Positions 1 through 11,672 of a DNA stretch of 64,000 nucleotides are shown one piece after another. The stretch comes from Aurelia coerulea (lineage: Eukaryota > Cnidaria > Scyphozoa > Semaeostomeae > Ulmaridae): assembly GCA_039566865.1 (NCBI GenBank), contig CM076954.1:16454001-16518000 (forward strand), read 5' to 3'. Made by a program: the position numbers and the translations under genes. The first letter of the stretch is position 1. Every line of letters begins with the position of its first letter. The notes beneath the pieces were generated by a model. The model saw only the letters and a list, made by a program, of their open reading frames with translations, did not search any database and was not told the DNA's origin.

Positions 1-2
1 TT

Positions 3-407
3 TTACAAAGTTTTACTAATTAATAAGGATACACAAAAACTAACTTTCGGAGGCATATTGCCAAGCATTGCATGTTTGAAACTACTTAAGTTTTCAGCGG
101 ATTTTATTTCATTCGGCAGTCCATTCCAGATTTGAGGTCCCAATGATTGTAGGCTGTTAGAACCAAAGGTGACTTGATTTAATCTAAAATGTTGTAAATC
201 ATTTGGTTTTCGTAATGAGTATGTAGAGGATCTAATTTTGAAAATATCATGCATGAAGGATGGATTTAGATTGCCTAAAGTCTTGAAAATCTCAATGTAG
301 AGAACTATCAAACGGGAAACATGCATTGTACACCTTTCTGACTTCACTAGTATGTCGCTGTAAGATGCATGGTGATCATTGTGATCATCAACGAGGAAAT
401 AGTTCAA
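3..407 (-). mobile_element. LINE 3' fragment, end of ORF2
   Basis: This open frame of about 134 codons resembles the extreme C-terminal part of a non-LTR retrotransposon ORF2. The recognisable part is the LGPQIWNGLP segment followed by SSFKHAM, a pattern that follows the reverse transcriptase and thumb in many jockey/CR1-type elements. No reverse transcriptase motif remains. The element runs off the left edge of the window on its 3' side. It is a 5'-truncated remnant, and its clade is not resolved. Confidence 0.6.
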
Positions 408-417
408 GCTAAAAATA

Positions 418-612
418 AAGATTCTCCGTCTCTGTTCCCTGTGCGAATAAAGATTATCCTTCTTGTCCGCTGTGCAAATGGTTATTTTTTTACCTAAGTC
501 CCCTGTGTTCTATTTTGGTATCTCAGAGCACAGGGGACTAAGGTAAAGCTGACTAAGGGCACAGGAGTCAAAGAAGGACAATTTTAATTGGCACAGGAAA
601 GGAAGACAGAAA
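418..612. mobile_element. Small foldback repeat (MITE-like)
   Basis: An imperfect inverted repeat. The inner arms CCTAAGTCCCCTGTG (about 493) and CACAGGGGACTAAGG (about 530-555) face each other. The outer arms with CTGTTCCCTGTGC and GCACAGGAAAGGAAG continue the symmetry. There is no coding content. It is probably a short non-autonomous transposon. Confidence 0.45.
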
Positions 613-941
613 ATTCTCACTTTCAGCAACAATTATTTCCTGGTTTTCTTGTGGTATTTCATTTTCTGCTTTTGCTATATTCTAACATAACAGGCTTTAA
701 CTTAAAGTTTGGTACCTTGCTTGTCCATATCTACTCAATAGTCGCTGAGTTACAACCGATACAACCTAAAATTTGGCGCTCTCTTTTTCAAGATGTGCCT
801 GAAATTCTGGTATTTTATTGTGACCGGCTTTCAGGCTGCCAGTTGCACGATGTAGCGTTGATATAAATCAATCATGATATCAATGAAAATACCTCCCACC
901 TTCTAATCTCTTTACTTTTGGAGAACCGTATCAAGTTACTT

Positions 942-1156
942 CACATGGGGTCCAGGAGTGTCAGTAAGAACTGTAGTTTTGGTTCCTTTGGTTCCCTGTG
1001 ATCCGGATAAATTGTTCTACTGTAACAATAGCAGGCCGACCGCAAGGATAATGTAATCTGTATCAAATTACACAGCTGTTGTTCTCATAATCCGGATCAC
1101 AGGGAAACAACGAAACCAAAAATACAGTCTTTACTCACACTCCTGGACGCCATGTG
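942..1156. mobile_element. MITE with about 65-bp inverted repeats
   Basis: The left end CACATGGGGTCCAGGAGTG and the right end CACTCCTGGACGCCATGTG are inverted copies. The pairing continues inward through GGTTCCCTGTGATCCGGAT and ATCCGGATCACAGGGAAAC, leaving a loop of roughly 90 bp. It has no open frame of note. Confidence 0.6.
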
Positions 1157-1191
1157 GTTGCTTTCTGATAATGGCGAGAGTTCTACATCAC

Positions 1192-1955
1192 CGAAGCTGT
1201 GTTCACACTGCTCTTTTTTCATTTATATTCGTTTTTGTTGATGAAAACGCTATGAAGACGATAGGCGTTCACATTGCTCCAGCAAAACATGATGTTTCAA
1301 CAAAGTATTTTGTTAGTAGCTGTCAAAAAGTTGGCAATCGTGAATATGAATGCCATTTGAATTTCCACATGTCTCCGTTTTCATAAGGGAGTAGTCATAA
1401 ATAATTGCAGGGACCGGGGTGGAAGCAAATGAGGAGGGGTCTGAAAATTTTTAGGGTAAATTTATTGGGGTCTGAAACTTTTAGAGGAATTTATGCTGGG
1501 GTCTGAAAATAAATCTGCCAAATTTTTGAATTTTTTCGAAAAAAATTCAATTTTTTTAGATTTTAGCTCTACTCTTTATTCATTTTCTCCAAAAAGTCAA
1601 ACATCTATGTTTTTTGTCCGGTTCTTTCTTCTTTCTTCAATTGAATTCTTCTTTGATTGGTTTGATGCTTTTGTGACAGTCTGGTTCTTTTCAAGTCGTT
1701 TTGTGCTGTCAATGGTCTGAAATTTTTTGGTGAAAATTAGATGGGGTCTGAAATTTTTCATGGCTAGAATGCAGGGGTCTAAAATTTTTTAGGCAAATTT
1801 TCAAAATGCTTCCACCCCCTCCCTGTTATTAAAAATGACAGCTCCCTAAGCGTTTCGAAAAGCTCCGTTTTCATAGCAGGAGCAATGAACGCAAGGCAAA
1901 AACTGACAAGTTTTGCTCCTTTTCAATGAAAATGGAGCAGTGTGAAGGGGCCTGA
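1192..1955. repeat. Nested repeat block with GGGGTCTGAAA units
   Basis: The outer ends carry TTCACACTGCTC and GGAGCAGTGTGAA in inverted orientation, a common signature of non-autonomous elements. Inside, between about 1400 and 1830, the phrase GGGGTCTGAAA recurs four to five times in AT-rich sequence. The open frames here look like chance products of a repeat. Confidence 0.4.
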
Positions 1956-2089
1956 AATAGGTACTTTACTCAATACTGCATGTTACGTATCTTCAGTCAT
2001 GTTGCGAAAGAAGTACTTTGGGCAATGATGGTTCATTTAAAACACGACTTGCAAACTATCTTTTCTCTCTAGTAGTTACGTGTAGTGTT

Positions 2090-4450
2090 ATGTTTGTATT
2101 TCCTGAGTGGGGTGACAGGGTAGTGGTACCATGGTACCAGAGGGGGTGGTACCTGGTACCAAATTCTAGAAAGATGGTGGAACCTGGTACCAAAAGTAGT
2201 GGTACCGGTACCCAGCCTATAGGAGTTGGTACCAGCAAAATGTTTTGTCAATTGATGTTTTTGGAATTCTTTGAACAGCTTTTAACAGTACAAACAAAGT
2301 TTCAGCTTAGCGGAAGCGATGCGACGTCTGCGACGTGCAGGTGCGCAATTGCGTTGTCTTGCAAGCACAGAGTTGTTGCTGTTGTTGTTATTACATCGAT
2401 TATTTCCACATCAGTGGTTATTTCAGAGAGAGTACAATACAATTTCGCGCCAAAAGACAACAGCAACCACTCCGCAGTGCTCCAGGGCATGTAATTAATG
2501 TGAAAAATGAAAGTATTAGAATTATACCAAACTGATTTTTCTATTGTTCACCGTAGCCTGAGGTATATCAAGACGCAAAAAAATTTCAAATCGGACAATT
2601 TAGTGCTGAGAAAACATCATTTCAAGTTGGGCCTAAAAAGTGTACTTAAGGCTTCTTTCTAAGCACAGCAAGGCCACAAAGTAGCACTAAGTTTCAAATT
2701 CAAATTTCTTGGCTTGCACTCACCCGATTTTCGTGATTTTTGTTTTGTTCAAAAGATTAAGCCTTGCAGAGTATGTAGTGAAAAAGTGGATTGAAAATTT
2801 TATTTTGGGATGCGGAAATTTTGCGAATTCATACTGGTAACTAAACGTTAAATAAACTAAAACTGAATCACGAAGCGCTTCTTCAACATTAAAAAAGAAG
2901 AATCTATGTTTCAGAATTCTCGGAAAGTCTATTGTAGAATCAGGTTTATGCTATTGGCAACACGTTTGCAAAAGGGCTTAGTAGAATGAGCTCTGAAATA
3001 ATTTTGGCGAATTTCTCACGAAGACCAGTTTTGCGCCTTTTCAGAGTAAAAATTGCATTTTTTATGACGAAAATCTATTAGCAAAGCCAATATTTCATCA
3101 TATCTCCACAGTTTCAAATACATGCTTTTTAGCAATAGAAGTATAAAGTCTTTTCACATAATTCACTAATTTTTAAGGTTTTGAAAACATGCAGCCAATT
3201 CTACAATGATTTGTTATATCCCAAGGTGAAAAATGCACCTAGTAACATCGAAAAACAGAACAAACACCAAAATAGATACCTAATATGATTAGGGAGTTGA
3301 TCTCTAACCTCCTTTTGACTATAAGCGGGAAATATTTGTTTCATTGAACATCTAGTTCAGTCTATAGTACAGTGGCAAATACAGACATAATTTGCTAAAA
3401 AAGACTTCTTCTTCACTGGCCTTCGTGAAAAATTCGCCAAAATTAGTTGAGAGCTTATTCTACTTAGCCCTTTTGCAAAAATGTTCCCAATAGGCTAAAC
3501 TTGATTCTACAATAGGCTTTACGAGAGTTCTGAAACATAGATTTTTTGTTTTCAATGTAGAAGGAGCGTTTCGTGAGTCAGTTTTAGTTTTTATGAACGA
3601 TTGGTTACCATTATGGATTTGAAAAATTTGCACATCCCAATATGAAATTTTCAATCGACCTTTTAACTACATTTTCTGCAGGGTTCAATCTGTCAAACAA
3701 AACAAAGATCATGAAAATCGAGTGAGTGCAAGCCAAGAAATTTTAATTTGAAAGTTAGTGCTATTTTGTAGCCTTGCTGTGCTACAAAAGAAGCCTGCAG
3801 TACACTTTTTAGGCCTAACTTGAAATGATATTTTCTCAGCACTAAATTGTCCGATTTGAAAATTTGTTTGCGTCTTGATATACCTCAGGCTACGGTTGAA
3901 TATAGAAAAATCAGTGTTGTGCAATTCTGAAATTTTCATTTTTTGGCATTAATTACACTAAAATGGAAATCTGGATCACAGTGCACTCTTTGGAATGGGA
4001 TTGGATGAAGCTGTAGGCCATCACAACCACGAGAAGGATTCGAACAAGAAACAATGTCATCATCAAAGTTGTTCAGCTCCTCAAACACATTGCAATTTAT
4101 ACGTATTAACATTTCATTCTGAACAGTTGTTTTTGGGGCAGGAAAAGAAAAGCTCACAATCCTCCTTACTCTCTCCTTTCTTGTTTGAAATATTTGTTCA
4201 TTCAAGTTGTCTATGGTGCCTTCGGTACGTTGTTAGAGGAGCTATTTTCACGACCTCTTTCGAGAACTCCTCGTAGATGGTAAACTATGTCTACATTATC
4301 AGCTATTATCTCCTTCGATCAAAATTGGGATTACGTGGTGGTACCATTGCTTTCAATTTGGGTGGAACCTGGTACCATCAGGGGTGGAACCTGGTACCAA
4401 ACCATGTGGTACCGGTACCAAAGACCCCCCTGTCACCCCCCTCTTTCCTG
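2090..4450. mobile_element. Large compound foldback element
   Basis: Two nested inverted repeats. The outer arms (about 2090-2240 and 4335-4450) are rich in GGTACC and carry GGGGTGACAGGG against its complement in CCCCCCTGTCACCCC. The inner arms (about 2487-3030 and 3412-3960) are long imperfect inverted copies, for example TAGCCTGAGGTATATCAAGA against TCTTGATATACCTCAGGCTA. The central part, about 3030-3410, is single-copy. No transposase was seen. It could be a non-autonomous DNA element or a palindromic duplication. Confidence 0.6.
2130..2236. repeat. GGTACC cluster, left arm
   Basis: Eight copies of the palindrome GGTACC lie in about 105 bp, spaced roughly 8-25 bp apart. A second cluster of five copies lies at about 4338-4422 in inverted relation. 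The role is unknown. Confidence 0.7.
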
Positions 4451-4884
4451 TTTTATGTTGCCATGAAGTAGACGTAGTTTTCGCTCCAAATGGTATTGTT
4501 TTAGTAGTAGGGTATGGTATTTTGTAAGTAGTGTTATAAGTAATATGTATTGTAAGTTATTAAATGATATATAACAAAAAAAATTGTTCGACGTGATGGA
4601 AACTAAGGTATATTTCATTCCAAGAGATGCAACTACAATACCATCTGTCTTCCAAGAGCGCAATTAATCATAATCTAGAAGATATGGCTGGTTTTTCAAG
4701 ACGTGTTACAATTGAACTCGCTTTCCTCAACTATTTGTTGGTGATGGAGGGGGGAAGGACACACACAATTTTCTCGATTTTTCTGATAATTCAAAAATGT
4801 TTCTGTTTGCACCGAAAAAGGAGAAATTTTGGTTGCTCGCTCGCTGTTGATTGCCTAACTAAGGATACTCTATAATAGGTGCTC

Positions 4885-5364
4885 ACCGTTTCCGCCAGCT
4901 CCACAATATCGTAGCCAGCACACCGGAGTGGGCACCAGATAATAGATGAAGTAGCTTCCGCAGTTACGAATCTTTATCCTCGTTGACCATCTACAATTCA
5001 AAATTGGATCACCAATGTTGTTACGCTTCCACCAAATAAAACAAACAGTTCTGCTGACTTCCCCATCGGCAACGCTCGGATGCTGCCCGTTGAGCCAACC
5101 AGCAGCATGAGTTTTACATCCAAATGTATTTGGTTGCAGCCCAGGATTGTAATCCAGCAACCTGCTTCCAGCATTTCCCATGAATCGGTACCATCCGCTA
5201 GCAAGTTCGCTGTCACACATAGAATATGTCCCGTCAGTGTAATTAATTGATCTTGTGCCATTTGACAATGCATGATAATTTTGACAGTAATATGAAGCAT
5301 TGATACATGATAACGCCATGAAACATATTGACACTAGGAGAAGAAATGTCAATCTTGAAGCCAT
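4885..5364 (-). CDS. Secreted D8C-domain protein, first coding exon
   Basis: The exon encodes a secreted protein with a D8C domain, the eight-cysteine module of uromodulin, GP2, OIT3 and related extracellular proteins. Residues 1-23 are a clear signal peptide with a Leu/Val/Ile/Phe core, and cleavage is likely after CINA. The D8C domain follows from Cys27 to about residue 157. It shows the family landmarks GWYRF, GWLNG with QHP, TVCF, RNCG and RYCG, with cysteines at the expected places. NGT and NYT are possible N-glycosylation sites at Asn35 and Asn41. The start fits the signal peptide and lies about 80 bp below a TATA box. The exon is interrupted by a good donor, G followed by GTGAGC, at 4887/4886 (phase 1). 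The gene must continue at lower coordinates, but I found no convincing next exon in the window. Function beyond being an extracellular or surface protein is unknown. Confidence 0.85.
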
Positions 5365-5441
5365 TGCTGTTGGCAGCGGACAGTCTCTGCTTCACAGTCA
5401 GGTTCTTCTCCAATGAACTGGTGTAGATTTAGCTGTGCAGA

Positions 5442-5448
5442 TTTTATA
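5442..5448 (-). promoter_or_regulatory. TATA box of the D8C gene
   Basis: TATAAAA on the minus strand lies about 78 bp upstream of the ATG. That predicts transcription starting near 5415 and a leader of about 50 nt. The spacing is typical of a focused metazoan promoter. Confidence 0.55.
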
Positions 5449-6790
5449 GAAGGACGCATATAAAGGATTAATAAATCAGGCAAATAAACGAAAACCAACG
5501 GCTTCCTTCTATGAAGCACGCCTGTGGCTTAAAACTTCCACGTAACTAACAAATGTCAACTTGAAATGTTATTGGTGTGCTGGAGGACTGGGTTCCAGGC
5601 ATTCTTTCCTCTTTAGTGGTTTGTCTCTGAGAAAGGTGTAGACATCTATTATACAAGTACCCCGGGGATTTGAAGAAGAAAAGGGGCTGGCAAAGAGAGG
5701 CGAGATCAAGTCAGTTTATTGAGCGTTTAAGGTGGAAGTTGGGGGGGGGGGGGGGGGCAGAGCCAGTTAAGTTTTTCCAAAGGGCAGGCGTTCAAGGAAT
5801 GAATTCAATGTGAGAATTAAGGGAGAAGCAGAGTCTCTATGATTGATATCACAGGATCCACTTAGGTGATTTACGCATGGAGGCCCAGGCATAAAGTTAC
5901 CACAATAACAGTCCCAAATTTTCCTACCATCATGGAAATTCATGGCAACGGGGTAGTTTGATTCGTTGAAAAAGATCAGTTACACCCAATTATAAAGGGA
6001 AGTTGCAAAATAAGAATGCAATAAGAATTAATAAAAATAAATGAATAAATGTATCTTAGCAATTGCTTGTCTGATTTACTTGAGCAAAAACGTAAATAAA
6101 GTTGTAGCGTTTCCAACAGAACTGCATCATAAACACGACCAGGCTACTGAAATCACTGCTGGTCCATAGCAAACGCACAAGAGCGACATGAGCTTTTTGG
6201 GACAGGATGTAGTCAGCCTGAAAATTTCAAGAAACTTTTGAATACAGAAACAGGAGAGCCGTAAAAAATCTAAGGCTGGGAAAAAATTGTAAGTTTCTTA
6301 GAAATAAGTGTAGGATGAAAATGTATCACGTCATGACAATTTAGCAATTTCCAACCATGAAGGAACTTTTCGAGAAACTGTTTTTCACAGTCATAGTTCC
6401 CTTATTGTAATATGAGAATATGTCCCAAAGAGATGCGGAAGAGAAATGTCATTTGGTTACAGATACCGCGAGATTTCCTGAAGTAAATGTTGTTATAATC
6501 TGTGGGCACAGAGGTTTTAGAAAACTTCACAGCTTTCAATCAAATTTGGATTACTTCCGATTGAAATGTAAGAAGGTGGATCAATTTACCAAAAAGACAA
6601 TTCTTCCTCGTGCATAATGGCACTGTTCAAACAGTAGCGTCTAATCTAATGGAAGTAGCGTCTAATCTGTCGTGATCTAACTGCAGTGCAATCATTGATG
6701 TTCCCAAAGTCAACAAAAATTTTCCCGGGGGAGTACCCCCGGACCCCCCCCCCCCCCCCCAGCAGACCATTTGTTGGGAATTGTTTCCTG
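5449..6790. other. Non-coding spacer
   Basis: Upstream region of the D8C gene. I see no gene. It holds a poly-G run near 5741-5757 and a poly-C run near 6746-6761, both possible assembly trouble spots, and otherwise plain AT-rich sequence. Confidence 0.5.
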
Positions 6791-7737
6791 AGGCCCTGTT
6801 CACACGGGACCCGGTGGGTACAATGTTAATAAAAACATGACACCACGCTCATCCATGATTTCTCTGAGAAAGGGGTATATTTGAAGCAGAATCCTAGGAC
6901 CTAGAATCTCAGAAAAAACGGGGTATTTTTCTTCTGAAAATATCCCAACCCAAAAACAGTTAAATGCTGGTGGACTTGGGACCCCAGAATAAAAGTCAAT
7001 TTCACCTGGCTCAAGTTTGATACCCCAAGTTTTTTGGGATTCTACTGTTTCCAACAAAGAGATATCAATAAAGTGAATCTTAATGAAGTGCAAAAATCCC
7101 AAGCCTTTCTCTCAAAACCAGTTTTTGTATACAGATTTCTTTAGGGCTCAGTCATCCCCTTTACTCCTTTAAAGGGGGATTACCTTCAAAACTTTCCACC
7201 ATAAGGAGACTTTTCACCAACTAGAAATTCAGAAAAAAGGGTATCCTATCAAATGGTATGGATGATTGTGGTGTACCTTTTACTATTGAATTGTACTCAC
7301 CGGGACACGGGAACGCAATCATTCCGTTCCAAAAAGTGGAACGCTCGTAGGTTGTGTTACACGGGAATGCTTCGAATAACACCGTTCCCGAAGAACTGGA
7401 ACGATCAAAATGTGATAAGAAAAGTGGAATGATGCGCAATTGTTCCGTTCCGTCCCCGTGTGAACAGGCGATCTGGTGCAGAAATGGTTCAAAATGCGAA
7501 ACGCTAAGACTTTAGCCCTGAGAGCGTGCGTGGGTGTTGTAGTTGCTAAAAACAACCGAAAAAAAAACTGAAGAAACAATAGCGGAATGGAACGGTTGCA
7601 TTCCCGCGTGAACAGAAACAGAAACAAACACGCAACGGCCCCTTTCCCGTGTGAACGGTCTACTTTTGCATTCCAGGAAATGGAACGAAGATGGAACTGA
7701 ACCATTCCACTATTGAGTTCCCGTGTGAACGGGGCCT
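6791..7737. mobile_element. Non-autonomous element, GTTCACACGGG ends
   Basis: The left end AGGCCCTGTTCACACGGGA and the right end CCCGTGTGAACGGGGCCT are inverted copies. Further CCCGTGTGAAC-like copies occur inside the right half (near 7455 and 7650). The open frames inside run through these repeats and are not credible genes. The ends resemble those of PIF/Harbinger or hAT-type MITEs, and the superfamily is not settled. Confidence 0.6.
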
Positions 7738-8131
7738 AAGTGTCGGATTTTTTTCGTGATTTACAGGCCAACTTATAGAAGATTTGTTGTGGAAATGATA
7801 AATTGAACAGGAATTTGTTAACGTTACAGGATAAAGTCTGGCAAGAATTATTGAATCTATGACATATCTTTGATACATACTCTCGAATTGTGTGGGTAGG
7901 TACAAATAGGTTATCATGATCAGGCCACTACTCCAGCTCTGAGCAAGAACTGAAGCAATAAGTCAACCCATTCGGAATGATTCAATTATTTACTCTAAAA
8001 ATTCATGCTTGCAGCTTGTAGAATGCAGCTACTAAAATATCATTGCTTGTCGATCGTGTCTGCAATAACACTGCCTGTGTGATACGTAGCACTGATGTAT
8101 AATTCTAAAGCTCTATTTACTGTTATAACTA

Positions 8132-9234
8132 CCGGGTGAGTCAAAAAGGGAATCCCCGTTTGGAAAATACTGCTCCCTGAATATCAAAATTGAAAACTGT
8201 CTTGTTTTATTGCCAATATGTTCAATTCGGCTCAGTAATTTACCCAGCTTTAATGGGCCATTCTTTCCAGTGAAATATGGGAGATTTTCTGCAGAAAGCC
8301 CCGTCCAAAACCTGCAAAAACGAGTGAAAACAATGCGCACATTTTCCTTGGATTTCCTTCCCTAAAAATGATGACACTCACATGCATTCATGTATTTTGT
8401 CCTCTTGGGAGAATGGAATCCCCCTGAATAGGTTATTGATACCAGGGGAAAGACTTGTCCACACTTCCAAGGGGATAGCACTTGCTAAAGCGTGCAGAAG
8501 TCATTGCTGCAAGGCTCGTGTAAGGCAGAAATGTTAGAGAAATTTGTTCGTGATTTTGGGCACGTTTTGCAGGTTTTTTTGAAACGGCTTTCATGGGAAA
8601 ATCCCTTATAATTTCAGGACGGAGTAGCCGATTTCAGTCAGGTAAATTTTAATGTAGATTTGAACATGTCTACGGAACACTTCTTGTTGCTCTGCCCTTG
8701 TTTTGATGTACAAAGACGAGGCCTCCTCGCTGGAATCTATGCATTAATACGACCACTTGGATATGTAAATCTTGCAAATGAAGCTTTACTGCAACTTTTA
8801 TTGTATGGCAATAAAGATTTTCCTATTTCACTAAATAGACAAATTCTTGAGCTAACGCTACATTTTATCCATGAAACTGGTCGATTCGAGTGAATTTCTG
8901 TAGCCACTTAACCATCCCTTCATAAGCCACCCGTTTTTGTCCCATAGTTAAAGTAGTTTCTTTTCCTTTATTATCTTTATTTAATGGCCTCGGGGTAGAC
9001 ACAGCCTTTTGCTCCCTGGGGTTGATCGTCCTAGTAGTATTGTAGAGTAATTTTATAAGTAATGTAGTTCGTAATTTGTATTGTAAATTTTATTTGGAAT
9101 ATATTATATAAGAAAAAAAAGAAAAAAAAAAAAAAACATGTCTACCAGTAAACTATATATTTGCCGATATCACCGTCCTGATATCTGGGGAGCCGTTACC
9201 TTTCAAACGGGCATCCTTTTTATTGACTCACCCG
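8132..9234. mobile_element. CCGGGTGAGTCA-TIR element, copy 1
   Basis: It begins with CCGGGTGAGTCAAAAAGGG and ends with the inverted TTGACTCACCCG; the AAACGGG/CCCGTTT pairing lies just inside. TA flanks the left end. A related copy lies at 30529-31188. A LINE 3' fragment interrupts the copy at about 8650-9138. There is no transposase, so it is a non-autonomous Tc1/mariner-type candidate. Confidence 0.65.
8650..9138 (+). mobile_element. LINE 3' fragment with A-rich tail
   Basis: An open frame to 8893 reads STEHFLLLCPCF followed by RRGLL, the C-terminal Cys/His segment of a LINE ORF2. After the stop comes a 3' UTR with CTCGGGGTAGACACAGCC and GCTCCCTGGGG, then a long A-rich tail ending near 9137. 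Related tails occur at about 4450-4590, 16795-16860 (minus), 50890-51012 and 59480-59600. It is inserted inside the TIR element of 8132-9234. Confidence 0.65.
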
Positions 9235-10575
9235 AAATTTCTATCATTCAATATTCATCAAATTAATCATATCTACAAAAGTAGATATAAGTTTAAAACT
9301 ACACATCAACGTTACATCACTATTTAGAAGGGTGTAATGGTTCCCACACCGCAATTTCACATAGGTAGTGTTGCTGAAGATAGAGATTCAGTGGAGATTG
9401 GCCTTCACAACTAAGTGCAAAATTGATCAACCTCCACTAGATGATCTTTTCAACAATATTCCTAAAAGTTCGCAGAACTAAAACTGCTTTGACTTCCACT
9501 TGTGTTGCTTTCGTGGCGATCACGCTTTCCAAAATTTCCAAAATTTTAGTGAGGCTGGAGAAATCCTGCGCCAAACAACTCAGATAACAAAATCTTCAGA
9601 TGAGAAGTAGAGACCACTTCTACTTTTTGTCTAGCAAACTTTTTCGATGGAGCGATCAAATTGTTCGACTGTCCAATCGTCTTCGCAAAGTTTTATGATG
9701 ATCGTCCAAAAATCTTCTAGTGGAGATTGACCTCAAACAAGACCCGTGCGAGTCCTCGATCCCTTGTCATGACGCTGAAGTGATAGGGCTTGCACTGGGC
9801 TAATAATGCAATGCCGTGGCATACCATGCTAGCATCATGATTGCTCCTAAGTCACTCGGATGTAGCCAAACGAGTATTCTTGATGTATTTGCAACCTATT
9901 TTGTGAAGTACGTCATTGCTACACTGTTAACAAATCTCATGCTGTTGCATTTATAAAAGGAAAATCCCCAAACTTTGCTACGATGATTTAAAATTACTTA
10001 CACCAGGTAGATCTACATGGAAGTCCTGAAAAACAATCGAGACGTTTGATTTGCAAGCAAAAAACCCCAAAATCGAGGTAAACAAGTTATCCGATGCCAT
10101 ATCTCTTTTCAATAGCAAAACGAACCAAATTGAGCCTTGAAGATAATTTGATTCCTGTAACCAATGTTGAAATTCACTGAAGAATGCAAGTATCCAAAAA
10201 ACATGACTTTACCGACGAGAGCTACTCTCATCCACTACCAGTCATGTTCAAACTTAACAGAATTCCTCAAATCTTCCATACACAAGTACACATTTTAGAA
10301 AAAGTAAGTTTACCACAAATTCTTCCTAATCCCTATTTGTTTTACTCTAAAAGACACAAGAAACAAAAAGAGATAGCCCGATGCAGCTTTCTCTGTAAAT
10401 GCGATCAAGAAGACTCTGGTTACAGCTTTCTCTCTACAAGTCCAACTGCAAAAACTCACAACTCCGTGACACGTAGTGTCCGTGAATATCTAGCAGATTT
10501 GCAAGATTGCGGTGTCTAAAATTTATTAAAGGTCTCAGGTACCCTGTTATCTTACTACGGAGCCCGCTCATTATA
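9235..10575. other. Non-coding stretch with SINE scrap
   Basis: No recognisable gene. At about 9745-9800 there is a piece sharing CCCTTGTCATGACGCT and its surroundings with the body of the SINE at 53.7-53.9 kb. A 111-codon plus-strand frame at 10184-10519 has no motif I recognise and no splice context, so I do not call it. Confidence 0.4.
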
Positions 10576-11373
10576 CCGGGTGACTAAAACATGTCCCCCT
10601 GTTCGAGAAATCATTGCAGCAAATTTATTTAAGCTATAATCATCAAAATTGATTTTTCTAATAGCTACAAGATTGAAATATTCTTTGTAGTTTTTGGTAA
10701 TTTTCAAGATTGTAGTCCTGTGGTAAATTCGAAAGATTCAAAAAATTAGTCTTGGATAGCATCCAGAAAATGGCCTAAAACGCTTGATTAAAGGCATGCT
10801 GCAAAAAGGAAGCATAACATGTCAGTTTAACTATTGTCAATAATCCTTTTTACAGAGCAATAAATAAGACATCAATTTCAATTTTCCGTCTGAGTTTCAG
10901 TTCTTCATTTTATTGGTCGTGCTTACGTAAGCGTACGGGGAGATAAAATTTGCAGAGGCTGCCCGATAAAGAATCCATTGTTTACGGGAATTTTGCCTGA
11001 CTTAGACACTGATTTCTGCCCGATTATGGTCGATTTTAGCACATTTTTCCAAAGTTGTGGGGGCTGTAGTCCCTCCAGCCCCTGCCTACTATGCCCATGC
11101 GTGCTGATTCTCAACAAGATTTCAAATAGATTTAAAATGACCTGGAAGATTTCATCATGCGTTCTAGGTCATTCTCCCACTGTTCCAAGAGATTGATTTC
11201 TTAAGTCTGTTCAATTTGCCATTAGACTACAAATTTGAAAATTACCAGAAAAAAATACAAAATAGTTCAATCTTTTAGCTATTAGAAAGCTCCATCGATG
11301 TACTTATTTTGCAGCTATTTTTACTGCAGTAATTTCTCAAACAGGGGGGGGGGGTTTTTTTTGAGTCACCCGG
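10576..11373. mobile_element. CCGGGTGACT-TIR element with TA duplication
   Basis: TA precedes CCGGGTGACTAAAACATG at the left. The right end is GAGTCACCCGG followed by TA, giving a clean TA target duplication at 10574-10575 and 11374-11375. The inner arms, TTCGAGAAATCATTGCAG against CTGCAGTAATTTCTCAAA, extend the pairing. It has no transposase. It lies just beyond the 3' end of the caspase gene. Confidence 0.7.
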
Positions 11374-11466
11374 TATTGTTATTTTTACTCAATCAAACAT
11401 TGAACAAACCTGTAGGGCACCCTGTAAAATTCTACGATGTTATGCTATGATTGACTGTAACTTGAT

Positions 11467-11672
11467 TCATAAAAATTTCAACAGTTTCGTTAAAGTGGCA
11501 GATTCGTGAGGCATCTGCTTGTATCCATCTGATGTATAGGCTATACAAACTTCACCTGCTACTCTTGTCATGATGCTTTTCAGATCAGACTGATCAGCTT
11601 CTTCCTTTAGCACTTCACAGAGCTTAGAGACGTACCACGAACCGTGCTTTTCACTTCTCCACGAAACGTAGC
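11467..11672 (-). CDS. Caspase last exon: p10
   Basis: The acceptor TTTTTCAACAG leads into GYVSWRS, then GSWYVSKL and GYKQMP, and TGA at 11469-11467. It completes the p10 subunit, including the S1-pocket arginine and the Lys-Gln-Met-Pro loop. No clear AATAAA follows in the next 100 bp. Confidence 0.88.

Noticed and set aside
2018..2494. 158-codon plus-strand frame
   Set aside because: It passes through the GGTACC cluster and a foldback arm, with an equally open frame on the other strand. No domain.
3936..4205. Minus-strand 89-codon frame with several Cys
   Set aside because: It could have been the next exon of the D8C gene, but no convincing acceptor gives the required phase, and no domain is recognisable.
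7221..7917. Overlapping minus-strand frames up to 128 codons
   Set aside because: They run through inverted repeats of the 6791-7737 element.
10184..10519. Plus-strand 111-codon frame with an ATG
   Set aside because: No motif, no splice sites, no homologue I recognise, and surrounded by repeats. Too short to support alone.
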